Shown here: positions 26,510 to 33,888 of the stretch, piece by piece
How positions within the stretch are numbered: the first letter of the stretch is position 1
Layout: each line of letters begins with the position of its first letter
DNA from: CAZNUM01 sp964539305
Lineage (GTDB): Bacteria > Fidelibacterota > Marinisomatia > Marinisomatales > TCS55
NCBI GenBank assembly: GCA_964539305.1
Contig: CAZIIM010000002.1
Location: forward strand, 40,623-104,622
Length of the DNA: 64,000 nucleotides
Reading direction: 5' to 3'
Made by a program: the position numbers and the translations under genes
The notes under the pieces: generated by a model
Told to the model about the DNA's origin: nothing
What the model saw: the letters and a program-made list of their open reading frames with translations, nothing else
Database searches by the model: none

Positions 26510-27481
26510 ATGAAGAAATTATTGATTGTTCTGTTATGGGGTATTGTCATGCCTCAGACAACCCCTTCGCAGGAACGACCAGTGGCGACCTATTCCATTG
26601 TAGCTTATGATCAAGAAACGGGTCAATTAGGCGTTGCCGTTCAGAGCCACTGGTTTTCTGTGGGCTTTTTGGTCCCATGGGTCAAGGCGGGTGTGGGAGC
26701 GGTTGCAACCCAGTCTTTCGTAAAAGTGGATTATGGACCTGAGGGGTTAAAGCTAATGGAATCAGGGATGTCACCTGAGGAGGCCTTAAAGAAATTGATT
26801 GCGGAAGATGAGGGAGAAGCTGTACGCCAGGTGGCGATGGTTGATATTCACGGTAACGTGGCAGCTCACACTGGTAGTAAATGTATTCAATACGCCAGCC
26901 ATATAACAGGGGAAGGTTTTTCGGTTCAGGCGAATTTAATGGCGAATAGTACCGTCCCTGCTGCTATGGCAAAAGCGTTTAAATCTGCGAAAGGCGATTT
27001 GGCTGAAAGGATGATGGTGGCTCTGGAGGCGGCTGAAAATGAGGGAGGTGACATTCGTGGAAGGCAGTCGGCTGCCATGGTGATCGCGACCGGTAACCCA
27101 ACAGGCGTGGCCTGGAAAGACATTATCTTGGATTTAAGAGTTGAGGATAACCCCGATCCCCTGCCAGAGTTGCGTCGTCTGATCCGAATTAACCGTGCCT
27201 ATGATCACGCCAATAAGGGAGATCACTATGTGGAGATTGGGGCGATTGATAAAGCTTTGGAAGAATACCGTCAGGCAGCTAACTATTACCCTGAAAATGT
27301 GGAACTCCCCTATTGGTCGGCTGTGACCCTGGCCAGCGTGGGACGGGTTGAAGAAGCCTTACCCATATTTAAAACGGTTTTTGCAGCGGATCCAGATTTG
27401 AAAATACTGACACCTCGGTTGGTACCGGCAGGGTTACTGCCGGAGGATGAAAGCATCCTGAAACAAATTATGTCACAATAG
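26510..27481 (+). CDS. DUF1028 family Ntn-hydrolase-like protein with C-terminal TPR-like region
   Basis: 323 residues with a signal peptide (KKLLIVLLWGIVMPQTTPSQ). Mature residues begin ATYSIVAYDQETGQLGVAVQSHWF, the conserved start of DUF1028 proteins, continuing GVGAVATQSFVKVDYGPEGL and QANLMANSTVPAAM. The C-terminal ~90 residues (KGDHYVEIGAIDKALEEYRQ; NVELPYWSAVTLASVGRVEEAL) look like tetratricopeptide helices. DUF1028 proteins resemble Ntn hydrolases, and their biological reaction is not established. A strong RBS (GAGGAGG) supports the ATG. Export suggests a periplasmic role. Confidence 0.88.
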   Translation: MKKLLIVLLWGIVMPQTTPSQERPVATYSIVAYDQETGQLGVAVQSHWFSVGFLVPWVKAGVGAVATQSFVKVDYGPEGLKLMESGMSPEEALKKLIAEDEGEAVRQVAMVDIHGNVAAHTGSKCIQYASHITGEGFSVQANLMANSTVPAAMAKAFKSAKGDLAERMMVALEAAENEGGDIRGRQSAAMVIATGNPTGVAWKDIILDLRVEDNPDPLPELRRLIRINRAYDHANKGDHYVEIGAIDKALEEYRQAANYYPENVELPYWSAVTLASVGRVEEALPIFKTVFAADPDLKILTPRLVPAGLLPEDESILKQIMSQ

Positions 27482-27583
27482 AAATTCCCGGGCCGGCTTC
27501 CAATCAATACTTGCAATGACCTTGGACTACGGTTTTTCTGTACCGGTTGTACGTTAGAAACAGTTGCCACGGGGAGTAACCCG

Positions 27584-28654
27584 TTGTCGGCCTGCCGCCA
27601 TTGTGGAATGCCCCTGGAAGTTCGTTATCAGCACGACAGGGAAACTCACGTTTCGGTTACCTCTGAAGAATCATTGTGGCGCTACCACGTTCTGTTGCCC
27701 CCGGTTACACCGGCTGAGCGCATCACAAAAGGGGAAGGATGGACCCCTTTGGAAAAAATACCAACTGCAACCGGCCCCCTTTATATAAAAAACGAAACAC
27801 TGAATCCCACCGGATCTTTCAAGGATCGCGGCATGTCCCTGGCTTTGACCATGGCAAAAGTTCAGGGGGTTCACTGCGTCTGTCTCCCCTCAGCAGGAAA
27901 TGCAGGCATCGCCGCCGCTGCTTACGCCCAAAAAGGAGGCTTGGAATGCCATGTTTTTCTGCCGGAATCAATCCCGAAAGAGTTTCTAATCCAGACAAAA
28001 CAGTACGGTGCTGAGACTTATCTCTACGGGAACAATATTGCTGAAGCGGCTGGGAAGATGAAAGAGATACGACAAAAGGACTGGTTTGACCTTTCCACGC
28101 TAAAAGAACCGTTCCGGATTGAAGGGAAAAAGACCCTGGGGTATGAAATCGTGGAACAGCTGGGTTGGAAATTCCCGGACGTTATTGTTTATCCCACTGG
28201 CGGTGGGACCGGTTTAATCGGAATGTGGAAAGCCTTTCAGGAATTAAAATCATTGGGATGGGTCAGGGGGAAGCCACCCCGGATGGTAGCGGCCCAGTCA
28301 GAGGGGTGTGCCCCGGTGGTTCGGGCTTTTAAACTAAAAAAGGATACAACCCGTCAATGGAAACACAATGAAACCGTTGCCTTGGGATTAAATGTGCCGG
28401 GTCCCCTAGGAGGTTCGTGGATATTAAACACGCTGCAGGCCAGCGGCGGGATGGCTGTAGCCGTAAAAGAAAATGAGATTCGGAATGCCATTCAACACTT
28501 TAACCAGATTGCGCATGTCCATGCTTCGGAGGAGGCGGGTGTCGCCTGGCTGGCTTACCAATCACTTTTAGACGAACAGTGGATTTCTGAACAGGAAACG
28601 GTGGTTCTCGTGGCCACCGGGATCCGACGCGTACCCGATAATCCGGAAGGTTAG
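27584..28654 (+). CDS. Threonine synthase-like PLP enzyme; N-terminal zinc-ribbon half lacks a canonical start
   Basis: The PLP-binding Lys is in NPTGSFKDRGMSLAL. The motifs LPSAGNAGIAAAAYAQ and VYPTGGGTGLIGMW (phosphate-binding glycine loop) support threonine synthase or a close beta-family homologue, converting phosphohomoserine to threonine. The only canonical start in frame is TTG at 27584. The same frame upstream, back to the preceding stop at 27479, encodes LRFFCTGCTLETV, which pairs with ACRHCG downstream to form a CxxC...CxxC ribbon, as is usual at this N-terminus. So the protein probably starts further up, at an ATC at 27503, or at the ATG at 27516 if one base has been lost near 27530. 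Confidence 0.8.
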   Translation: MSACRHCGMPLEVRYQHDRETHVSVTSEESLWRYHVLLPPVTPAERITKGEGWTPLEKIPTATGPLYIKNETLNPTGSFKDRGMSLALTMAKVQGVHCVCLPSAGNAGIAAAAYAQKGGLECHVFLPESIPKEFLIQTKQYGAETYLYGNNIAEAAGKMKEIRQKDWFDLSTLKEPFRIEGKKTLGYEIVEQLGWKFPDVIVYPTGGGTGLIGMWKAFQELKSLGWVRGKPPRMVAAQSEGCAPVVRAFKLKKDTTRQWKHNETVALGLNVPGPLGGSWILNTLQASGGMAVAVKENEIRNAIQHFNQIAHVHASEEAGVAWLAYQSLLDEQWISEQETVVLVATGIRRVPDNPEG

Positions 28655-28707
28655 CTATATTCCCAGGCGGTTCTTATATTTCCTAGAAGTTTCAATTCCT
28701 TAAAATC

Positions 28708-29808
28708 ATGTTCCGTAGATTCATCATTTACCCTGTTTATTCGGCTGTAATTTTGTTTTCAGCCCTGGCCTGCGATCCCCTGGTCAACACTTTTTCGGAT
28801 ACAGAAAATGCTGTGATGTATGAGGCGCGGAGTAAGATTCAATATCAGGCTAAGGATACGATTAAGGTTATGACATGGAACATCCGGTTTGGAGCCGCCC
28901 GGCTTCCCTGGTACGGAGACGATTGTGGTGATCTGGTAATCTTGAGGAAAAGTACCGTTGTCAATAACCTGAAAGCAATCGCGGAGAAAATCATTCAGGA
29001 AGACCCTGACATCTTATTTATCCAAGAAGCAGACGTGGAATCGAAACGAACAGCATATGTGGACCAGGTCCAGTGGCTCTTGAATCACACGGGACTCAAT
29101 TATGGCGCCTTTGCCTCCATGTGGGAAGCACAAGTCATTCTGGCAGATGGTTTAGGGCGAATCAACGTGGGGAATGCGATTCTCTCAAAATGGAAACTGG
29201 ACAATGCTGAACGGTATCAATTGCCCCTCCGGGGGGATCAAACCAGTTTGACCCAGTATTTTTATCTGCGGCGGAATGTTTTAAAAGCATCGGTACGTCT
29301 GCCGGGAGTAGATAATTTATATGCCGTAGATGTCCATGCTACTGCTTTTGCCACGGATGACACGAAACAAAAACATTTAGAAGAATTCAAAGCAATTCTA
29401 GATGGAATTGTAAGTCAGGGTGGAAATTTCGTGGCGGGCGGAGATTTGAATGAACTACCCCCCAATGCCAATAAGACTGATTTCTGCCTGGAAGATCAAT
29501 GTGCGGGAGACGCCTATCACCAGGTTGGAAGGGAACCTTACCATCGGGAAGGCAGTTGGTTTGAAGCCGAAATTACATGGCTGCAACCATTGTACGATTC
29601 CTACGCACCGGCCGTACCCCTTGCGACGTATGGCAGTAACGAATCCGCCTACTTTACCCATTCCCCTGGACAACGCAGTCAGTTAGACCGTAAACTGGAT
29701 TATTTATGGACCAATTTAACCTGGGTGCCCGGATCCAGCATTACTCATCAGGAGGCGAAACTACTTTCAGATCACGTGCCGGTGAGTGCGAAGTGGGTGG
29801 TTAAGTGA
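28708..29808 (+). CDS. Endonuclease/exonuclease/phosphatase (EEP) family lipoprotein
   Basis: 366 residues. A lipobox-like segment (LFSALAC) follows the N-terminal hydrophobic stretch, so it is probably lipid-anchored. The EEP core is complete: VMTWNIRFG (Asn), DILFIQEADVE (catalytic Glu), AVDVHATAF (His), GGDLNELPPNA (Asp and Asn) and the final SDHVPV (Asp-His). EEP enzymes cleave phosphodiester bonds in nucleic acids, sphingomyelin or inositol phosphates. A surface-exposed lipoprotein form could act on extracellular DNA or lipid. The stop overlaps the start of the downstream barrel-like protein gene. Confidence 0.86.
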   Translation: MFRRFIIYPVYSAVILFSALACDPLVNTFSDTENAVMYEARSKIQYQAKDTIKVMTWNIRFGAARLPWYGDDCGDLVILRKSTVVNNLKAIAEKIIQEDPDILFIQEADVESKRTAYVDQVQWLLNHTGLNYGAFASMWEAQVILADGLGRINVGNAILSKWKLDNAERYQLPLRGDQTSLTQYFYLRRNVLKASVRLPGVDNLYAVDVHATAFATDDTKQKHLEEFKAILDGIVSQGGNFVAGGDLNELPPNANKTDFCLEDQCAGDAYHQVGREPYHREGSWFEAEITWLQPLYDSYAPAVPLATYGSNESAYFTHSPGQRSQLDRKLDYLWTNLTWVPGSSITHQEAKLLSDHVPVSAKWVVK

Positions 29809-30608
29809 TGGAAAGACCGTTGAAATGGTTTAAAGGGTTTATTTTGTTAGCTATGCTTGGGTTTTCGTTGATGTGGGCACAGGGCAAACTCTGGTCGGCC
29901 GGGTCCGCTTACGTTTTACCAGCTGGCCGGATGGAAGTGGGTGTGTTTCAGCCGATTCGCTATGGAGCGTCAGGACTGGTGGAGTTATCAAGCTATAAAC
30001 TTTCCACTTTCCTCATGCCAAACGTGTCCGTGAAACAATCATGGATGAAGTACAAAAACTGGGCCCTAGCCCATGAACACGGCATACTTTATCCAACGCC
30101 ACTGATGAAGAAACTGCAAAGTCCCCTGGGGATGAAACTGGGGGACCCGGATAAATTTGCTCTCATTTCACCTGAGTTTAAAATTCCCCAGATGGTGGCA
30201 ATTCATAATGCCATCATTGCCTCCAGATCATTAAAAAATGGCCTTTTACTTACTGTGAAAGGAAATGTGACCTTCGCCTTGGTGGGAGGAACGCTGGATC
30301 GGCGTACGATGATTGACTTACCGTTAATTTTTCCCCGTTTTTCCGTGTTTTATAACAAATTGCTGTTCCGTTTTGGAAGCGACTTGGTCGGTCCTTTGAA
30401 AGGGAAATGGTCCTATTTGCTGGATTATGATTTATTTCTAATGCCCGGAGGTCACGAGTTGTACATCCTCGAGCATAAGGGATTACTGATTTGGACTAAA
30501 AATGACCGATTGAGAGTATTGCTGGGCTATAAGCTCTCTGCAGGGGAATACCCGTTTGGGGTTCAGGCCCATTTGCTGCCGGCGATAGATTTGCAGTGGG
30601 GGTTTTAA
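29805..30608 (+). CDS. Putative outer-membrane beta-barrel protein of unknown function
   Basis: 267 residues with a signal peptide (FILLAMLGFSLMWAQG). The mature part has alternating hydrophobic strands with aromatic girdles and ends in Phe (LQWGF), as outer-membrane barrels often do. No family is recognised. The GTG start overlaps the upstream EEP lipoprotein stop by four bases; an ATG follows immediately at 29808. The coupling suggests a surface lipoprotein and barrel pair. Confidence 0.65.
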   Translation: MMERPLKWFKGFILLAMLGFSLMWAQGKLWSAGSAYVLPAGRMEVGVFQPIRYGASGLVELSSYKLSTFLMPNVSVKQSWMKYKNWALAHEHGILYPTPLMKKLQSPLGMKLGDPDKFALISPEFKIPQMVAIHNAIIASRSLKNGLLLTVKGNVTFALVGGTLDRRTMIDLPLIFPRFSVFYNKLLFRFGSDLVGPLKGKWSYLLDYDLFLMPGGHELYILEHKGLLIWTKNDRLRVLLGYKLSAGEYPFGVQAHLLPAIDLQWGF

Positions 30609-30657
30609 AGAGCTAAAGGTAGAAATTGATTTCCGGGTCAAATTTTGGTTAACTTCC

Positions 30658-30673
30658 GACCGACCGGTCAGTC
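30658..30673. promoter_or_regulatory. TetR-type palindromic operator
   Basis: GACCGACCGGTCAGTC is a 16-bp palindrome with a single mismatched pair, centred on ACCGGT. It lies 24 bases before the TetR-family gene. The GACCG/CGGTC half-sites resemble operators of many AcrR-like regulators. Autoregulation of the regulator and the genes behind it is the obvious inference. Confidence 0.65.
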
Positions 30674-30696
30674 ATATTGCAACGCTGTGGAATTGA

Positions 30697-31278
30697 ATGG
30701 ATAAAAGAGAACAGATTGTACAGGCAGCCATCAAAGTCTTTGCGGAGAAAGGCCTGGAAAAAGGTAAAATCGCCGACATTGCCCGGGAAGCGGGCATTGG
30801 CAAAGGCACGGTCTATGAGTACTTCTCCAGCAAGGAGGATCTATTCAGCGCCATTGAGCAGTTTGTAATCCAGGGTATGCTCCAGGATCTTCAACAATGG
30901 GTAGAAATTGACCTCCCTCCTCGCCAAAAACTGGAATACATTATTGACCGGAGCATGGAAACCTTTCTAGCCATGGGTGAAAGCCTGCTTATTGTGACTG
31001 AACTGTGGGCCCAGAGTGCTCGGGGACTGTGGCACGGCTCTTCCGAAATGGCCATCCGGGGAATGTATGAATCCTACCGGAAGACCATCGTTACAATTTT
31101 ACAGGCCGGGATTGATTCGGGTGACTTTAGAGCGATGGATACGGAGGGCGTGGCGACCCTCCTCATGGCCTTTTTAGACGGACTTATCTGGCAGTATATG
31201 ATTATGAATGATCCGGAGGCCTTTAACCGGGTCTGGAAAGAGACGGTAAAATCATTTTTCAAGGGGATAGAACGATAA
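30697..31278 (+). CDS. TetR/AcrR family transcriptional regulator
   Basis: 193 residues. The N-terminal HTH (about residues 10-50) reads KIADIAREAGIGKGTVYEYF followed by SSKEDLF, the standard TetR pattern. The C-terminal ligand domain is mainly helical, with LLMAFLDGLIWQYMI near the end. Such regulators usually repress an adjacent exporter until a small hydrophobic ligand binds. A 16-bp palindrome sits just upstream. The downstream LolA-like gene begins inside or just after its 3' end, so the regulator is the first gene of the six-gene envelope operon. Confidence 0.92.
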   Translation: MDKREQIVQAAIKVFAEKGLEKGKIADIAREAGIGKGTVYEYFSSKEDLFSAIEQFVIQGMLQDLQQWVEIDLPPRQKLEYIIDRSMETFLAMGESLLIVTELWAQSARGLWHGSSEMAIRGMYESYRKTIVTILQAGIDSGDFRAMDTEGVATLLMAFLDGLIWQYMIMNDPEAFNRVWKETVKSFFKGIER

Positions 31279-31304
31279 ACAGAATTTTCGCAGCACTATT
31301 ACCC

Positions 31305-32021
31305 TTGGTGGTTCCCTTAATGGCCCAGCAACCCACAGCGAAGAAGATCATCGATGGCATGACGGCTCTCATGAGCCAGGAATACAGCCGGGCGACCATG
31401 ACCCAGACCATTCAGACCTCCTCCGGTAAAACCAGAACCCTGGAGTTTGAAATGTTCTCCGCCGATACGGGCAGCAGTGTGTTGATCAAATACATCAAAC
31501 CGTCCAGTGTCCGGGGCCAGGCCTTCCTCATGCTCAATGATGCCAATGACATCTGGACCTATTTCCCGCGAACCCGCCGGGTCCGTAAACTGGCTTCCTC
31601 TGCCAAGAACCAGAAGGTTCAGGGCAGCGACTTTTCTTACAGCGATTTCTCCTCAAGTGATACCTGGGAAAAAGATTATCGTTCTACACTGGTGGGTGAG
31701 ACGGAGATAAAAGGCATCCCCTGTTGGAAGCTGGAGGCCACGGAGAACGAGTCCAACGATTCCGATTATCCCCGGGTGATTCTCTATGTGCGCAAGTCTG
31801 ATTATGCTCCGGTACGGATTGAATATTTCAACGATCAGGACGTCCATGAAAAAACCCTCTTACTGGAGGACATTGAAACAATCGAAGGGGTTCCCACGGC
31901 AAAAAAAATGGTGATGAAGAATCTGTTAGAGGGTTCCGAAACAATCATGACGATTAAAGCGATCACTTATCAGTGGCGGCCTCCCAAGGGCTTCTTTAGC
32001 GAAAGGAATCTGCAGCGATGA
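31305..32021 (+). CDS. LolA-like periplasmic protein (outer membrane lipoprotein-sorting family); true start probably ATA at 31275
   Basis: 238 residues from the first canonical codon (TTG). The family pattern includes GQAFLMLNDANDIWTYFPRTRR, QGSDFSYSDFSSS and LEDIETIEGVPTAKKM, as in the LolA-like proteins found beside MMPL exporters. From TTG the signal peptide is clipped (VVPLMAQQ). Starting at the in-frame ATA at 31275 gives INRIFAALLPLVVPLMA, a complete signal peptide, with AAGGGGA seven bases upstream. These proteins are thought to carry lipidic cargo across the periplasm. The stop overlaps the barrel gene start (ATGA). Confidence 0.85.
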   Translation: MVVPLMAQQPTAKKIIDGMTALMSQEYSRATMTQTIQTSSGKTRTLEFEMFSADTGSSVLIKYIKPSSVRGQAFLMLNDANDIWTYFPRTRRVRKLASSAKNQKVQGSDFSYSDFSSSDTWEKDYRSTLVGETEIKGIPCWKLEATENESNDSDYPRVILYVRKSDYAPVRIEYFNDQDVHEKTLLLEDIETIEGVPTAKKMVMKNLLEGSETIMTIKAITYQWRPPKGFFSERNLQR

Positions 32022-33211
32022 GGTTTCTCACTGGATTAATCCTGTTTATGGGACTCCAAGGTTCTTTCCTTGTAGCTCAGGTGGAGTGGTTCGGTTATCT
32101 GGAGTCGGAGTTCGACAATTTCGGCGTAGGGGGTAAGACCTACAACTTCGGTTACAACAAATTGCGGGTGGATCTAGAGTCGCGCCCTGCGGTGAACCTG
32201 TACGTGGCGGCGAATCTCAATCTGCTACAGTACGTGGGAAAGAAAAACTGGAATTTCCTGGATTTTATCCCCCCAAGATATTGGGAACCTATTTATGAAG
32301 CGGCTGGGATCCCGGACAGTTTATGGTCCATTCCCTTTACGTATCGGGATTCCATGTACCTGGATAACGCTTATTTAAAGGTCAGTTTTCAACGCTTGGA
32401 CTTGATCATGGGTAAGCAGCCTTTATCTTTAGGAACCGGTTATGCCTGGAATCCCCTGGATATTTTTAATAAAAAGGAGCCGGTGGATCCTACCTATGAA
32501 CAGACGGGTATTCAAGCCTTGCGGGTGGATGTTCCCCTGTCTTCCCGGGGTGGGCTCACGGGCATCCTGACTCCGTCGGAATCATGGGATGCGGCTACAA
32601 AGTATCTGCAGTTCAAATCCGGCTGGCAGAGTTTCGATTTCAGTGTGAACTGGGCTGAGTATGAAGGTCTGTACCGCTATTGGGATTATGTGGTGTATGC
32701 GGGAACCGTTCCTACAGCCACCCAATACCACGCTTACGGCGGGTCGCTGGTGGGACAAATTTTCGGCGTGGGAGTCTGGGCGGAAACATGGCGGAAACGA
32801 CAGGCAGCCTTTAATGAAAAAGTTAATTGGGAAACAGTGGTAGGAGTGGATTACACCTTCAAAAACGGTCTCTATTTCTTGAACGAGTACCTCTATAATT
32901 CCCAGGGAGCCACTGAAGCCACCCTCCAACTACCGGACTATTTTGCCTATTTCGAGGGTGAAACCCACAGTCTCATGAGGGAGTACGATTTTTTCTATAC
33001 CCGGTATCCCGCCGGGGATTTTGTAAATGTGGGTCTCCTGACCCTGGCCAACCTGACCGACGGTAGTACTTTAATTAGTCCCCAGCTCGACTGGGATGTG
33101 TTCGAAAACGGCACCCTCTCCATCTGGTATTTCTACCCTTTGGGTAAGCGGGATTCCGAATTCGGATTTCAAGATGCAGGGTGGCGTGTACGCTTAAGGG
33201 CTTACTTTTAA
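32018..33211 (+). CDS. Putative outer-membrane beta-barrel (porin-like) protein
   Basis: 397 residues with a signal peptide (FLTGLILFMGLQGSFLVAQ). The mature chain is full of amphipathic strands with aromatic ends (YNKLRVDLESRPAVNLYVAANL; AYLKVSFQRLDLIMGKQPLSLG) and ends WRVRLRAYF, a classic C-terminal barrel strand with terminal Phe. It resembles porin-like proteins accompanying LolA-like and MMPL genes, but I cannot name a specific family. Four-base overlap with the LolA-like gene indicates co-translation. It likely supplies the outer-membrane part of the system. Confidence 0.75.
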   Translation: MRFLTGLILFMGLQGSFLVAQVEWFGYLESEFDNFGVGGKTYNFGYNKLRVDLESRPAVNLYVAANLNLLQYVGKKNWNFLDFIPPRYWEPIYEAAGIPDSLWSIPFTYRDSMYLDNAYLKVSFQRLDLIMGKQPLSLGTGYAWNPLDIFNKKEPVDPTYEQTGIQALRVDVPLSSRGGLTGILTPSESWDAATKYLQFKSGWQSFDFSVNWAEYEGLYRYWDYVVYAGTVPTATQYHAYGGSLVGQIFGVGVWAETWRKRQAAFNEKVNWETVVGVDYTFKNGLYFLNEYLYNSQGATEATLQLPDYFAYFEGETHSLMREYDFFYTRYPAGDFVNVGLLTLANLTDGSTLISPQLDWDVFENGTLSIWYFYPLGKRDSEFGFQDAGWRVRLRAYF

Positions 33212-33219
33212 CCGGTTAT

Positions 33220-33888
33220 ATGAGTACCTACGTTTTAATGAAAATTTTGGAGTCGGCGCCCGGCCGTTACGATTGGGGCATTCGCCTCCTGACCCTAGGG
33301 AGGCTGGATCGCCGCTACGACCGGTTGGTGGAACCGATTCATTCCGGTGACACCGTGCTGGATGTTGGTTGTGGGACGGGGGCCCTGTCCCTCCGCGCTG
33401 TCCGGAAAGGAGCCAAAGTGAAGGGTATTGACCTGAATCCGGAAATGCTGGAGATTGCCCGGAAACGAGCAACGGAGGAAGGACTTGAGGATCAGGTGAC
33501 CTATGCAGAGTTAGGTGTGGCGGAACTGGATCGGGAACCGTCCGGGGCTTACGATACGGCGGTGAGCGGACTTTGTTTTTCAGAATTGAGCCCCGATGAA
33601 ATACGGTTCACTTTGAGGACCCTTCGTTTTTTATTGAAGCCGGGCGGATTGTTACTCATTGCCGATGAAGTTAGACCTGCCGGTACAGTGAAACATTTAC
33701 TAAGTACTTTACTCCGGGCGCCTCTCGTTGCGCTGACCTACCTTCTCACCCAGACCACCACCAAAGCAGTAAGAGATTTGCCGCATCTTGTGGAGGAAGC
33801 TGGTTTTCAGATTCGGAATATTCGCTTAACCCGGTTGGGGAATTTCATGGAATTAATGGCCGTCAACCCAAAGGCTGATTCCAGGTGA
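33220..33888 (+). CDS. Class I SAM-dependent methyltransferase
   Basis: 222 residues from the ATG at 33220 (MSTYVLMKILES). A longer in-frame start at 33181 would overlap the barrel gene and is less likely. The SAM-binding motif I is TVLDVGCGTGALS, followed by KVKGIDLNPEMLEIA and the post-motif LKPGGLLLIADEV. The C-terminal part has a hydrophobic insertion (LLRAPLVALTYLLTQT), so the substrate may be lipidic or membrane-associated. The stop overlaps the start of the HgcAB-like fusion gene (GTGA), so the two are translationally coupled, which suggests they act together in methyl transfer. Confidence 0.88.
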   Translation: MSTYVLMKILESAPGRYDWGIRLLTLGRLDRRYDRLVEPIHSGDTVLDVGCGTGALSLRAVRKGAKVKGIDLNPEMLEIARKRATEEGLEDQVTYAELGVAELDREPSGAYDTAVSGLCFSELSPDEIRFTLRTLRFLLKPGGLLLIADEVRPAGTVKHLLSTLLRAPLVALTYLLTQTTTKAVRDLPHLVEEAGFQIRNIRLTRLGNFMELMAVNPKADSR

